Of a stretch of 64,000 bases of DNA, positions 51,554 to 61,373 are shown one piece after another (position 1 is the stretch's first letter; the number at the start of each line of letters is the position of its first letter). The translations under genes were made by a program, and so were the position numbers. Location of the stretch: positions 43,275 through 107,274 of the forward strand of contig NZ_FNWV01000008.1 of assembly GCF_900108555.1 (NCBI RefSeq), in the 5' to 3' direction. The DNA comes from Ruminococcus flavefaciens. GTDB taxonomy: Bacteria > Bacillota > Clostridia > Oscillospirales > Ruminococcaceae. Under the pieces are notes generated by a model. That model saw only the letters and a list, made by a program, of their open reading frames with translations, was not told the DNA's origin and ran no database searches.

Positions 51554-54118
51554 TCATTCTGTAGCCTGGAAAATTCCTCTTACGAATGAATAAATGTGTG
51601 AGTGGATAGAGTCATCACCGTGGTGACCGTTCTGAACAACGTGCCATACGTGAGGAACGCCGTTCCTTGTGAAGTTATTGTGGTATCCCTCAGGAGTATT
51701 AAGACCAACAACGTCGTCCTGTGTACCGCCTGTTATCATTACCAGGTAAGGAGTCTCGTCCTCGCTGTTCCACTTCCATGAGCCTGATGCACCGGGAGCA
51801 GGACATATAGCACCAACGTAACCAAACTTGTCACCGTGCTTCATACCGATCTGGAGTGATTCACGTCCGCCCATTGAGAAGCCTGTAACAGCAGTATTCT
51901 CTCTGCCTGTTGCAACGCTGTACTTGGACTCGATGTGCGGCATGAGGCTGTCAACGATATCGTCAACGAAGTTGTCGTAGCCTTCATTTGAGCCTGCATC
52001 AGCAAAGCCTGTAGCGTCGTTCATAGTAGCACTTGTGAATACGAAAGGAACAACAACGATCATATCCTTAGCTGCACCCTCAGCAATAGCATTGCCGATG
52101 ATCTGCTGTGTATACATGGTACCGTTGCCCTGAGTTATCATACGGTTCTCGTTCTCGAAGAAGCCGTGGAGGAGATAGAGTACAGGGTACTTCTTGCTTG
52201 AGTCATAGTTTGCAGGAAGCAGGATATTGTAAGGCTTGTTCTTGTTAGCCTTCTTGGAGAAGTAAGTCTCCCTCTTGAGAGTACCATACTGAACACCGTT
52301 CTTTTTGTTGTGAGAATCGTTAGGCTCATTGTTTACAAGCGCCTTCTGAACTATATCTGTAAGCTCTTTCATTGTATATTTGCGCTGACCTGTTGAAGGA
52401 GTCTCGGTCGGTGTTGTAGAAGGTGTCTCAGTTGGAGTAGTTGAAGGGGACTGAGTCGTTGAAGGAGTCTGAGTTGCTGCAGATGATGAAACTGAACCGC
52501 CTTCAGTTGCCTGGAAAATTCCTCTTACGAATGAATAAATGTGTGAATGGATAGAGTCATCACCGTGGTGACCGTTCTGAACAACGTGCCATACGTGAGG
52601 AACATTGTTCTTTGTGAAGTTGTTGTGGTATCCCTCAGGAGTGTTAAGACCAACAACGTCGTCCTGTGTACCGCCTGTGATCATTACCAGGTAAGGAGTC
52701 TCGTCCTCGCTGCTCCACTTCCATGCTCCTGATGCGCCCGGAGCAGGACATATAGCACCAACATAGCCGAACTTGTCGCCGTGCTTCATACCGATCTGGA
52801 GTGACTCACGTCCGCCCATTGAGAAGCCTGTAACAGCAGTATTCTCTCTGCCTGTAGCAACGCTGTACTTGGACTCGATATGCGGCATGAGGCTGTCAAC
52901 GATATCGTCAACGAAGTTGTCATAGCCCTCGTTTGAGCCTGCATCAGCAAAGCCTGTAGCGTCATTCATAGTAGCACTTGTGAATACGAAAGGAACAACA
53001 ACGATCATGTCCTTAGCTTCGCCTGAAGCGATAGCGTTGCCGATGATCTGGCGTGTATACATCGTACCGTTTCCTGTTGTTATCATACGGTTCTCGTTCT
53101 CGAAGAAGCCGTGGAGGAGGTAGAGTACAGGGTACTGCTTGCTCTCATCGTAATCAGCAGGGAGCAGGATATTGTAAGGCTTGTTCTTGTTAGCCTTCTT
53201 GGAGAAGTAAGTTTCTCTCTTGATAGTTCCGTACTTAACGCCGCTCTTTTCCATATGAGAATCGTTAGGCTCGTTGTTTACAAGAGACTTCTGAACTATA
53301 TCTGTAAGTTCTTCCATAGTATACTTGCGCTGTCCGGGAACCACAACAGGCTCAACAACAGGGAATTCCTTTATCTTGCCTGCAACGAACTGCATAATGA
53401 GCAGAGCATCGTTTATTTCAAAAACGCCGTTGCTGTCAGCATCGGCAGCTTTAAGAGTTTTCTTGTCCTTTGTCTCATTGATAAGGCACTTTCTTGCAGC
53501 GACTATATCAAGTGAGTCGATAGATCCGTCATAGTTGATATCGCCCTTGCTCATCTGTACGGCAGCAGGCGGTTCGCTGATCTCAGTGCCTGCACTTGCG
53601 CCCACTACTTCATCAATATAGAAGCTGCAAGTGCTTTTATCAGTTTCTATATAGAGCTGCATATCCTTAGCATCTGACGGGATAGTGAAGCTGCTTTTCT
53701 CAAGGTGTGCCCACTGACCTTTTTCAGCAGTTACTTCGGCTATCTTTGGATAGCTTGTTGTACTTCCGTCACTGTACTGCAATGTGAGATAGAACGTAAC
53801 AGGAGATGAAGTATCTTCCGTCATTACATAAGCACTGAAAGCGTAATCCTGTCCTGCTTTGAAGCTTGAACCAAGACTTACTGTAGCACCGTTCCATGAA
53901 GCTGTTCTGCCGCTTGCGTACAGGGAAGCCTCACCCGAACGGGATTTGTCTGTTACTGTTTTTACAGATGCTGCACCGCGTCCGCTCCACTGTTCGCTTC
54001 CTTCCTCGAATGTGCTGTGCAGCAGGTAATCACTTTCCGCTGCCCAGACAGGTGCAACTGCGGTACAGGAGAGGGTTAGCACCGCGGCTGACACGATTGA
54101 TAAGATTTTCTTTTTCAT
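51554..54118 (-). CDS. Secreted CBM-dockerin protein with two tandem CE1 esterase domains
   Basis: An 854-residue exported plant-cell-wall enzyme: signal peptide (1-27), a CBM22/CBM4-like sandwich (about 30-172), a dockerin with two calcium repeats (GDINYDGSIDSLDIVAARKCL and ADADSNGVFEINDALLIMQF, 192-250), CE1 domain A (264-540), a Thr/Pro/Ser linker and CE1 domain B (579-854). Each CE1 has the nucleophile elbow GFSMGG (Ser about 433 and 748), the Asp of GTQDDVVG and the His of QNGHHGDD. It likely removes acetyl or feruloyl groups from xylan. ATG follows GGAGG. Confidence 0.9.
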   Translation of the reverse strand: MKKKILSIVSAAVLTLSCTAVAPVWAAESDYLLHSTFEEGSEQWSGRGAASVKTVTDKSRSGEASLYASGRTASWNGATVSLGSSFKAGQDYAFSAYVMTEDTSSPVTFYLTLQYSDGSTTSYPKIAEVTAEKGQWAHLEKSSFTIPSDAKDMQLYIETDKSTCSFYIDEVVGASAGTEISEPPAAVQMSKGDINYDGSIDSLDIVAARKCLINETKDKKTLKAADADSNGVFEINDALLIMQFVAGKIKEFPVVEPVVVPGQRKYTMEELTDIVQKSLVNNEPNDSHMEKSGVKYGTIKRETYFSKKANKNKPYNILLPADYDESKQYPVLYLLHGFFENENRMITTGNGTMYTRQIIGNAIASGEAKDMIVVVPFVFTSATMNDATGFADAGSNEGYDNFVDDIVDSLMPHIESKYSVATGRENTAVTGFSMGGRESLQIGMKHGDKFGYVGAICPAPGASGAWKWSSEDETPYLVMITGGTQDDVVGLNTPEGYHNNFTKNNVPHVWHVVQNGHHGDDSIHSHIYSFVRGIFQATEGGSVSSSAATQTPSTTQSPSTTPTETPSTTPTETPSTGQRKYTMKELTDIVQKALVNNEPNDSHNKKNGVQYGTLKRETYFSKKANKNKPYNILLPANYDSSKKYPVLYLLHGFFENENRMITQGNGTMYTQQIIGNAIAEGAAKDMIVVVPFVFTSATMNDATGFADAGSNEGYDNFVDDIVDSLMPHIESKYSVATGRENTAVTGFSMGGRESLQIGMKHGDKFGYVGAICPAPGASGSWKWNSEDETPYLVMITGGTQDDVVGLNTPEGYHNNFTRNGVPHVWHVVQNGHHGDDSIHSHIYSFVRGIFQATE
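51557..52384 (-). repeat. CE1 repeat unit B
   Basis: It is a direct copy of 52499-53329 with only scattered base changes, many of them silent. The copies are 945 bp apart in register. Confidence 0.85.
52499..53329 (-). repeat. CE1 repeat unit A
   Basis: Partner of unit B. The nearly unchanged DNA points to recent duplication or ongoing gene conversion. Confidence 0.85.
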
Positions 54119-54424
54119 TTCCAATCCTCCTAAGAAAAAAATTAATTAAGACATTACTGCATATATTTATCATAACGATATTTTTATCCGTAGAGGGAAT
54201 TAACGGTAAGAGTATGCAGTTATGCCAAAAATACAATATATATATTTATTATTATCATGTTTTTTGTCTACTGTCAACTCAAAAAATGATGATTTTTGTA
54301 GAAAAAGAACGGTTTTTTACATTTTGTTATATTATTGCAATTATTTGATATTATTAAATAACTGTTAAATCGACAAAATATATAAACAAGATAGCTTCTG
54401 TTTGTACAAAAGTAATGAAAATAC
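54119..54424 (-). promoter_or_regulatory. Leader and promoter region of the CE1 esterase gene
   Basis: AT-rich gap. The best minus-strand promoter is TTGACA (54277-54272), 17 bp, TAATAA (54254-54249), which leaves a leader of about 125 nt. No other feature was seen. Confidence 0.45.
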
Positions 54425-54466
54425 AAAAAACGCCCCCGAAGAGCCATTTTTACGGTGCTTCGGGGG
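54425..54466 (-). terminator. Terminator of the GGDEF gene
   Basis: CCCCCGAAG and CTTCGGGGG pair; on the minus strand the stem is followed by GCGTTTTTT. Confidence 0.85.
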
Positions 54467-54480
54467 TATGATTTTACTAA

Positions 54481-56394
54481 TTATCTTTTTTGCCTTCCCG
54501 GCTTTGACATTTTCTGCTTATACATTCTTGCGTCACTTATTTTGAGAAGGTCCTCAATGCGGGTATTTTTATCAGCCTCAATGAGATATGCACCGTGACT
54601 GAGTTCGAGCTTGTAGGGCTTGCCCTGACTCGCATTATACTCATTGCACAGACGCGTCAGATCAAAATTGAACTTATCAAGCTTTTCCTGCGAATAATCA
54701 GATGCATAGATGTAGAATTCATCGCCGCCTGCACGGCCTGCTATCTCATTTGAGGTACAGCACTGTGTGATTATATCTGCTGCTGCCTTGATAGCAGCAT
54801 CGCCCTCGTTGTGACCGTAAACATCATTGATATGTTTAAGACCGTCCATATCAAGTACCATTGTGCAGACGATACTTTTTCTTTCGAGGTTATTAATAGC
54901 ATATTCCGATGCATCGTTGAAACCACGTCGGTTGAACATACCTGTGAGCGCATCATGTATGCTTATCTGCTTTTGTTTTTCGTAGAGTCCCTTCTGCTTT
55001 TCGTAAAGCTTATTGATGTTGTCATTTTTCCACAGACGTTCGATAGTTACCGAAAGGTTGAGCAGGAAGATGTTATAGAAATCGGTGAAGATATCGTCAT
55101 CTTCCATTTCGATAAGGGTATAACCGAACATTCTCTCAGAGCAGTATATACACATTATGTAATAGAAATGCGGAACTTCAGACTTTACCTGCGGTACCAT
55201 ATTTGCACTTCTCATAGGCTTGTCCGTTCTCAGATATTCATTTTCCTTATCTATCCATATCAGCGGTACGAATTTATCTGACGGAACGGAGTACTCACTG
55301 GTACATGAAAGCCGTCCTTTAGTATCGGTCTGAGTGAACAGGAAGAAAGCGCTGTAATCACCGAAGTTTGTTGCGCACTCTCTGAAAGAATGTTCAAGCT
55401 CGTCCAGCTTTTCGACTTTATTCAGCTTGAGTATGGCAGCCTGTGCATCGTTTACGCAGTTATCGAAATATCTGATATTATTGTTGATCTCATCAATAGT
55501 ATGAATCTCTTCCTTATATATTATTTTTTCACAGCCGCATGACTGAGAGAGGAGTATTCTCGGAGAAACGATATTGTCACCGCTGAACGTACCGTTGTCC
55601 ATAAGCTGTGCCAAGATAGACATTGTCTTTTCGGCAATATCTTCTCTTTCACGTGTAGCGGTGGTGATATGGGGAACGAACTGTTTGCCTTCAAGTGAGC
55701 CGTCATAGCCTGATACAGAGATATCCTCGGGTATCCTTATCCCTCTTTTTTTAAGTGCAGTTGACAACGATATAGCCATATAGTCGTTTGAACATACTAT
55801 AGACTGGGGACGCTCGGGGCGTGACAGGAAGAAATCTGCGGCTTCCTCGCCCTTGTGGAACCAGAAATCGCCCTCAAATATTCCTACACCGTCCTCTGGC
55901 AGACCTCTTTCTTTCATTACCTCTCTGAACACTTTCAGTCTCAGCTGTGCGTCAGGGTGTGACAGATAGCCTGTCATGAAGCCTATTTTTGTATGCTTGT
56001 GAACATCAAGAAAATGTTCCACAAGTCTGCGCATACCCGATGCATCTTCAAATTCTATGTTATAGAATCCGTCAACGTAGGTACTTATGGATATTACAGG
56101 GCATTTTGCGGTACGAAGCTTTTTGATGATCTTTTCTTCCGCACCTTCTACGTTATAGCCTTCGCCGTCGTAGATTATGCCATCGAACTGTTCAAGGTCG
56201 ATATAATCTATCAGGTCATATTCACCCTCAGAGAATTCAAGAGTCTTTTCTCCTATTTTTCCGAGAGAGTTGAAATATACAATATTTGCATTGATCTTTT
56301 TGGCTGCCTTATTGAAGCATTTGCAGAGTCCGCTTCTGTATCTGCTTGTAAGAGCGCATCCGAAAAATGCTATTGTTTTCAGGGAATTGATCAT
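54481..56394 (-). CDS. Cytosolic LacI-type sugar sensor fused to a GGDEF diguanylate cyclase
   Basis: A 637-residue protein with no DNA-binding domain and no membrane helix. Residues 1-290 form a LacI/periplasmic-binding fold (QSIVCSNDYMAISLSTALKKRGIRIPEDISVSGYDGS). A middle helical/GAF-like region follows (about 300-460), then GGDEF (about 475-630) with the intact motif AGGDEF (G556-F560) and GMFNRRGF. It should make c-di-GMP in response to a sugar or related ligand. ATG 56394 follows GGAGG; it lies 77 bp after the partner gene and is probably in the same operon. Confidence 0.85.
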   Translation of the reverse strand: MINSLKTIAFFGCALTSRYRSGLCKCFNKAAKKINANIVYFNSLGKIGEKTLEFSEGEYDLIDYIDLEQFDGIIYDGEGYNVEGAEEKIIKKLRTAKCPVISISTYVDGFYNIEFEDASGMRRLVEHFLDVHKHTKIGFMTGYLSHPDAQLRLKVFREVMKERGLPEDGVGIFEGDFWFHKGEEAADFFLSRPERPQSIVCSNDYMAISLSTALKKRGIRIPEDISVSGYDGSLEGKQFVPHITTATREREDIAEKTMSILAQLMDNGTFSGDNIVSPRILLSQSCGCEKIIYKEEIHTIDEINNNIRYFDNCVNDAQAAILKLNKVEKLDELEHSFRECATNFGDYSAFFLFTQTDTKGRLSCTSEYSVPSDKFVPLIWIDKENEYLRTDKPMRSANMVPQVKSEVPHFYYIMCIYCSERMFGYTLIEMEDDDIFTDFYNIFLLNLSVTIERLWKNDNINKLYEKQKGLYEKQKQISIHDALTGMFNRRGFNDASEYAINNLERKSIVCTMVLDMDGLKHINDVYGHNEGDAAIKAAADIITQCCTSNEIAGRAGGDEFYIYASDYSQEKLDKFNFDLTRLCNEYNASQGKPYKLELSHGAYLIEADKNTRIEDLLKISDARMYKQKMSKPGRQKR

Positions 56395-56471
56395 TGTTTT
56401 TTTCACCTCCAATGAGAGATCTGCATATTATTGCGACTTTGCCGATGATCACGGCTTGATCGTATTATCTG

Positions 56472-59400
56472 TCATTTATAGTTGAAAACGATATTATGCT
56501 TTATCTCCTTATCGTTTACAAGTATCTTTATCCTTCCGTTTACGATATGTATGCTTTCCTCGGGAGCATATGTATCTTTTCCTATAGCAGAGCGTACAAC
56601 GGCATTGATATCGGAATTGAAGATCTTCAGAGAAGTATCGCCGTCATATCCGCCGAAAATAAGTGATCTCTTGCCTGTTCCTTCAAGCTTTAATGAGGAG
56701 TCGGAGAAATCAATATCGGAATCGCCGTTTAAAGCTCCGAATATAGTTGCATTATCGGACATAACGTTGAATACTGCTCCGAAGCTGTCTGTGCTTACAG
56801 TAGCCTTATTTCCGTTTAATGAGCCGACAACGCACATAGTATTGCTTTTGCCGTAAAAATGTACAGTGCTTTTGCTGACTGAAACACAGGCATTGTTTTC
56901 GAGCGAGCCGATGAGCAAACCTGTTTCGCCTGTGAAATCCGCTTCTATAAGGCACATATTTATCTCAGGCTTTGTCTCGCCGGTTACAGCACCTATGCCC
57001 ACACAGGTCTCGGTGCAGGATTTGAAGTTGTATTCTCCGCGGTTTATTCTTATAGTGCCGCCAAGACCCGAGCCTATGCAGACACCCTTTTGTCCGCGGC
57101 AGTTTATCCTTATCGCACCGTCCTGCTCGAATACCAGTTCACCGTGACGGGCGTCAAGAGCATTTCCGATACCGTAGTATTCGGGTGCATTGAGGTCGAT
57201 ATTGAGAGTGCCGTCGCCTTCCGTGACAAGCTTTGAGGATTCATGTACCTGAATACCCGAATCGAGCAGGTGATTTGTTCCGCAGAGAACGATAGTAACG
57301 TTTGAATTTGCACCTATCTCGATACAGGGACGCTTTTTGATATTTGTAAAGACTACGTCCTCAAGAGTTATGCTTCCGTTATAGCCTGCTTCAACGCGCA
57401 GGTGGACATTGGTTTTCATTTCGGGAGTTCCGATAATGGAAATATCTTTATATACCATTTCTTCTTTGCCCACAACTATATCGGTATAGCCGTTCTTGAC
57501 CAGCTTTGTGAGGGAGATACGGTTGGTCTTGCCTGCTGAATAGACTTTCTTGCTGCTGCCGTCGATATGCTCCTGATGATATTGTTTTATCTCATTTCTG
57601 AGCTTTTCGTCTATCTGAGGAATGATATCTGCCGATGGCCTTGCAGTATAGAAGCCCTGTATCAGGTCTGCACCAAGATGTATCACAGTACGCAGTTCTT
57701 CCGATGTTTCAACACCCTCTGCGAGAGCCATGATATTGTTATCGTGGCAGAAATCAATGATCTCGCTGACAAAGTGCTGTTTTTTAGGCTGATCCTGTAT
57801 GCCGCTCAGGAGAGAACGGTCTATTTTAACATAGTCGGGCATATATCTCAGAAGATTGCTCACGTTTGAATAACCTGTTCCGTAATCATCAACAGCAAAG
57901 CTGATGTTGTACTGGCTATAGAAATTCTGGAGTCTCGAAAGGTCGGTATCGCTGAGTTCGGCTTCTTCCGTAAGCTCAACGACTATTTCTGTTGAATTAT
58001 TGTCCAGATAGTCTTTGAGTACAGGAAGATCATCATTGTTTATCCTTACACCCGGGATACTGTTAATGAATATTTTTACCTTGCCCAATGACTCGCTTTT
58101 TTCCTTTATTGTACGGAGTACGTTCAGGAATGTAGCGCGTTCCACATCACCGAGGCGTTCCTGCATAGTTGCGAACTTGATGATAGAAAGGGGACTTACG
58201 TATGGAACGGTCTTTGAGCGCATAAGAGCTTCATAGCCGTATATCCTGCCGTCTGTGGTATTGACGATAGGCTGGAAGTGATAATCCAGTAGATTTTCGT
58301 CGAGTATTTTTGCAACAAGATCGTACTCTTTCTTTTCCTTTTCGTCAAGACTTCCGTAGGCGTAGGAATAAACAGCGAATTTATTATTTCGCAGACGGTC
58401 AAGCTGATCCTGCATATGCTTGAGAGTGATATTGCGTTTGAGTATCTCGAAGCCTCTGCATACCGCACCTGCCCAGCGTCTGTAGATATCGTCGTAGGAA
58501 TTGCATGGATCTTCATATCTTACCGCCGCATAGCCGAAGCACTCGTTTTCAAAGTAAACGGGTGTAAAGAAGTAAGCGGCAGGTGATGAGCGTTCAAATT
58601 CAAGGTCGGGGAGCATTTCAGCAGCTGAAAATTTCTCCTCCAGACCAGCCATATTGTTTTTGTGATCGCTGTTGTATCTTATGGCGTGGATCATATCTCT
58701 GTAGCCGTTATGTGGAACACTTACCCCGAGACCGATCTTCTGCCATTTGCTGTCTATACAAAGATGAAATTCACTTATACCTTTGAGCTGATAAGCGTAA
58801 GAATAAACGGTACTGAGATATTCCGTGAGAGATGACTGAGTGATAAGGTTCTCGTTCATATTATTGAAAACTGAGTCATAACCCTCTTCTGAGATATCTG
58901 TGCCCCATTCGCTGCGCTTTATCTGATACTGCGGCATAGATTCGTTGTGACAGCCGCAGCTCTCGCCTAAGAGCATCTGAGGTTTCAGCTTGAAAGAGTC
59001 GGGAGTCTTATCATTCATTCTGTCCATAAGGAAGCCGAATGCGTACTCGCCAAACTCATAGGCAGGTATAAGAGAAGAAGTAAGAGAGCAGGGACTTGTT
59101 CTGCCCTCGTATGTTGAATCATATCCGATGACCGCGATATCCTCGGGAACACGTATGCCGTGTTCGGCGAATATCTTGCACAGACCTATAGCCATCTGGT
59201 CATTTGCGCAGGCTACAGCATCGGGCAGGGGAGTATCGGCTAAAAGCTTTTCGGCGTACACTTCACCGCTCCTGTACCAGAAATCACCGTAAAAGATACG
59301 ATCCTCCGATACATTGAGACCTGCATTCTGCATTGCATCGCGGTAGGCTTTTAAACGCTCCTTTGAATGCTTATGCCATTTCTTACCCGAAACGAAAGCG

Positions 59401-59810
59401 ATATCACGGCAGCCGTGTGCCTCGATAAGATGAGTGATAAGCTCAAATACGGCAGAATAGCCGTCGGTGCATATACTCGGGAAGAGGTCGCTTTCTTTTT
59501 CTATAACAACGATAGGTTTGTCAAATGTCTCTTTTAATCTGTTTTCCAGCTTTTCTGCTGCCCCTTCTGTTTGTATGCTGTCTTTCAGGATAATAGCACC
59601 GTCAAATTTTTCGGGATTCATCAGTGAGAAGATATTTGACTCACCCTGTTCGCGCTCAGGCGTATCCTGATATTTGAGATACATTGAGAAAATGCATACG
59701 TCATAATTTGCAGCGAGTGCTTTCTTGAGGAAACCACTGATGAAACGGCTTTGATATTCTTCGTCAGCCTGTCCGACAAACAATGCGAGCTTTTTTCTTG
59801 TACTGTTCAT
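56472..59810 (-). CDS. Cytosolic LacI-type sensor fused to an EAL phosphodiesterase and a beta-helix domain
   Basis: An 1112-residue protein without signal peptide. Residues 1-300: LacI-like sensor (PDAVACANDQMAIGLCKIFAEHG). About 300-500: GAF-like region. About 505-760: EAL domain with E527 in YGYEALMRS and intact FINSIPG, VVELTEEAE, DDYGTGYSN, VKIDRSLL, AEGVET and LIQGFY, so c-di-GMP hydrolysis should work. About 790-1112: short repeated strands with many Gly, Asn and Ile (VCIGSGLGGTIRINRGEYNF), read as a right-handed beta-helix of the carbohydrate-binding sort. That tail on a cytosolic EAL protein is unusual. Confidence 0.82.
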   Translation of the reverse strand: MNSTRKKLALFVGQADEEYQSRFISGFLKKALAANYDVCIFSMYLKYQDTPEREQGESNIFSLMNPEKFDGAIILKDSIQTEGAAEKLENRLKETFDKPIVVIEKESDLFPSICTDGYSAVFELITHLIEAHGCRDIAFVSGKKWHKHSKERLKAYRDAMQNAGLNVSEDRIFYGDFWYRSGEVYAEKLLADTPLPDAVACANDQMAIGLCKIFAEHGIRVPEDIAVIGYDSTYEGRTSPCSLTSSLIPAYEFGEYAFGFLMDRMNDKTPDSFKLKPQMLLGESCGCHNESMPQYQIKRSEWGTDISEEGYDSVFNNMNENLITQSSLTEYLSTVYSYAYQLKGISEFHLCIDSKWQKIGLGVSVPHNGYRDMIHAIRYNSDHKNNMAGLEEKFSAAEMLPDLEFERSSPAAYFFTPVYFENECFGYAAVRYEDPCNSYDDIYRRWAGAVCRGFEILKRNITLKHMQDQLDRLRNNKFAVYSYAYGSLDEKEKKEYDLVAKILDENLLDYHFQPIVNTTDGRIYGYEALMRSKTVPYVSPLSIIKFATMQERLGDVERATFLNVLRTIKEKSESLGKVKIFINSIPGVRINNDDLPVLKDYLDNNSTEIVVELTEEAELSDTDLSRLQNFYSQYNISFAVDDYGTGYSNVSNLLRYMPDYVKIDRSLLSGIQDQPKKQHFVSEIIDFCHDNNIMALAEGVETSEELRTVIHLGADLIQGFYTARPSADIIPQIDEKLRNEIKQYHQEHIDGSSKKVYSAGKTNRISLTKLVKNGYTDIVVGKEEMVYKDISIIGTPEMKTNVHLRVEAGYNGSITLEDVVFTNIKKRPCIEIGANSNVTIVLCGTNHLLDSGIQVHESSKLVTEGDGTLNIDLNAPEYYGIGNALDARHGELVFEQDGAIRINCRGQKGVCIGSGLGGTIRINRGEYNFKSCTETCVGIGAVTGETKPEINMCLIEADFTGETGLLIGSLENNACVSVSKSTVHFYGKSNTMCVVGSLNGNKATVSTDSFGAVFNVMSDNATIFGALNGDSDIDFSDSSLKLEGTGKRSLIFGGYDGDTSLKIFNSDINAVVRSAIGKDTYAPEESIHIVNGRIKILVNDKEIKHNIVFNYK

Positions 59811-59901
59811 AAGCGCTTTCCTTTCCGATAAATAAGCATATAGAGCCAGATCAGATAATTAGGATACTTATAATATTATTTATCATTTATCTTTTGTAAT
59901 T

Positions 59902-59930
59902 ATTATATCATATATTATATAATAAGTCAA
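59902..59930 (-). promoter_or_regulatory. Promoter of the c-di-GMP pair
   Basis: On the minus strand TTGACT (59930-59925), 17 bp, TATAAT (59907-59902). The -35 is one arm of the inverted repeat AGTCAAT-TATT-ATTGACT (59925-59942), a possible operator. Confidence 0.7.
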
Positions 59931-59987
59931 TTATTATTGACTGTTTGTACAAGAAAATTCAATAAATAACTATAAATTAGACATTTA

Positions 59988-60016
59988 TTGATTTATTTTA
60001 TATTATGTGATATAAT
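59988..60016 (+). promoter_or_regulatory. Promoter of the folate operon
   Basis: TTGATT 59988-59993, 17 bp, TATAAT 60011-60016. Confidence 0.75.
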
Positions 60017-60048
60017 TAATTGAAACCACCTGTTCATAGGAGGTGCAG

Positions 60049-60534
60049 ATGATGTTGGAAACTGCAAACAGAATACTGAAAAACAGCACTTTCCGCCTAA
60101 AGTTGGAGGAGCTTGAAGAGCTTGAAAAGGAGCGTATTTTCTGCGGACACGGGCTTGAACATCTCCTTGCTGTGGCGAGGATGACCATGCTCATATGCAT
60201 AGAGAGAGGTATAACTGCCGATGAGGATATAGTTTATTCCGCAGCCCTGCTTCATGATATAGGCAGAGTTGAGGAGTATACGCAGGGGCTTCACCATGAG
60301 ACAGTGGGGGCAGAAACGGCACAGCGGATATTGTCCGAGGTCGGCTGCGGCAGTAAAAAAGCAGAGAAAATAATCGGTATCATACGTTCTCACAGGAGTG
60401 AGGGCGACAAAGCCGATACACTTGAAGCTGTATTTTACGAAGCTGATAAAAAGTCGAGAATGTGCAGCTTCTGCAAGGCACAGGACGAATGTAACTGGCC
60501 ATATGAAAAGCGGAATAAGAATATAGAGGTATAA
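60049..60534 (+). CDS. HD-domain phosphohydrolase in the folate operon
   Basis: A 161-residue protein. The HD metal site reads GHGLEHLLAVARM near residue 35 and SAALLHDIGR near 69, followed by SHRSEGDKADTLEAVFYEADKKS; the tail has the Cys/Trp pattern CSFCKAQDECNWP. It starts the operon that makes dihydropteroate, so a phosphatase step on dihydroneopterin triphosphate is a reasonable guess. ATG 60049 or 60052 fits the AGGAGG at 60038; the GTG at 60043 overlaps it. Confidence 0.75.
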   Translation: MMLETANRILKNSTFRLKLEELEELEKERIFCGHGLEHLLAVARMTMLICIERGITADEDIVYSAALLHDIGRVEEYTQGLHHETVGAETAQRILSEVGCGSKKAEKIIGIIRSHRSEGDKADTLEAVFYEADKKSRMCSFCKAQDECNWPYEKRNKNIEV

Positions 60535-60536
60535 AA

Positions 60537-61373
60537 ATGAAGATAGGCAATAAAGAATTTGACGTAAGCAGCAATTGTTATATTATGGGGATACTGAATG
60601 TTACTCCCGATTCTTTTTCGGACGGCGGACGTTTCAATAATATGGACTCAGCCTTGAGACAGACTGAAAAGATGATAGAAGAGGGAATTGACATACTTGA
60701 TATCGGCGGAGAATCTACCCGTCCCGGATATACAAAGATATCCGATGATGAGGAGATACAGCGTACAGCACCTGTTATCGAGGCTGTGAAGAGCCGCTTT
60801 GATGTGCCCATATCTCTCGATACTTACAAATATAAAGTTGCAGAAGCAGGCATTAGTGCAGGTGCAGACCTTATCAACGATATATGGGGACTTAAATACG
60901 ATAGCGGTGAAATGGCTTCTTTGATAGCCAAAAGTGGAAAAGCCTGCTGTCTTATGCATAACAGGGAGAACATGGATTACACTTCCTACTTCGATGATGT
61001 TGTATCCGATATGGAGGAAACCCTTAAAATAGCGGAAAAAGCTGGCATTGCCCGTGACAGGATAATCCTTGATCCCGGAGTAGGCTTTGCCAAGACATAC
61101 GAGAACAATCTCGAAGTCATGGACCGCATGGACGAGTTTTGTAAAAGGCTGGGCTATCCTGTATTGCTGGGAGCATCGAGAAAATCCGTCATAGGAATTG
61201 CTCTTGATCTGCCCTCAGATGAGCGACTTGAGGGAACTATAGCTCTTTCCGTCATCGGAGCAATGAAAGGGGCAGCTTTTCTCCGCGTTCACGATATAAA
61301 AGAAAACGTTCGCGCCGTAAAAATGACAATGGCAGTAATGAAAGGCTATAAAAATGGACAGGATATGCATTGA
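60537..61373 (+). CDS. folP: Dihydropteroate synthase
   Basis: A 278-residue TIM-barrel enzyme joining p-aminobenzoate to hydroxymethyldihydropterin pyrophosphate. Signatures: MGILNVTPDSFSDGGRF, GGESTRPG, ILDPGVGFAKT and LGASRKSVIG. It starts 3 bp after the HD gene and overlaps the next gene by 20 nt. Confidence 0.96.
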   Translation: MKIGNKEFDVSSNCYIMGILNVTPDSFSDGGRFNNMDSALRQTEKMIEEGIDILDIGGESTRPGYTKISDDEEIQRTAPVIEAVKSRFDVPISLDTYKYKVAEAGISAGADLINDIWGLKYDSGEMASLIAKSGKACCLMHNRENMDYTSYFDDVVSDMEETLKIAEKAGIARDRIILDPGVGFAKTYENNLEVMDRMDEFCKRLGYPVLLGASRKSVIGIALDLPSDERLEGTIALSVIGAMKGAAFLRVHDIKENVRAVKMTMAVMKGYKNGQDMH

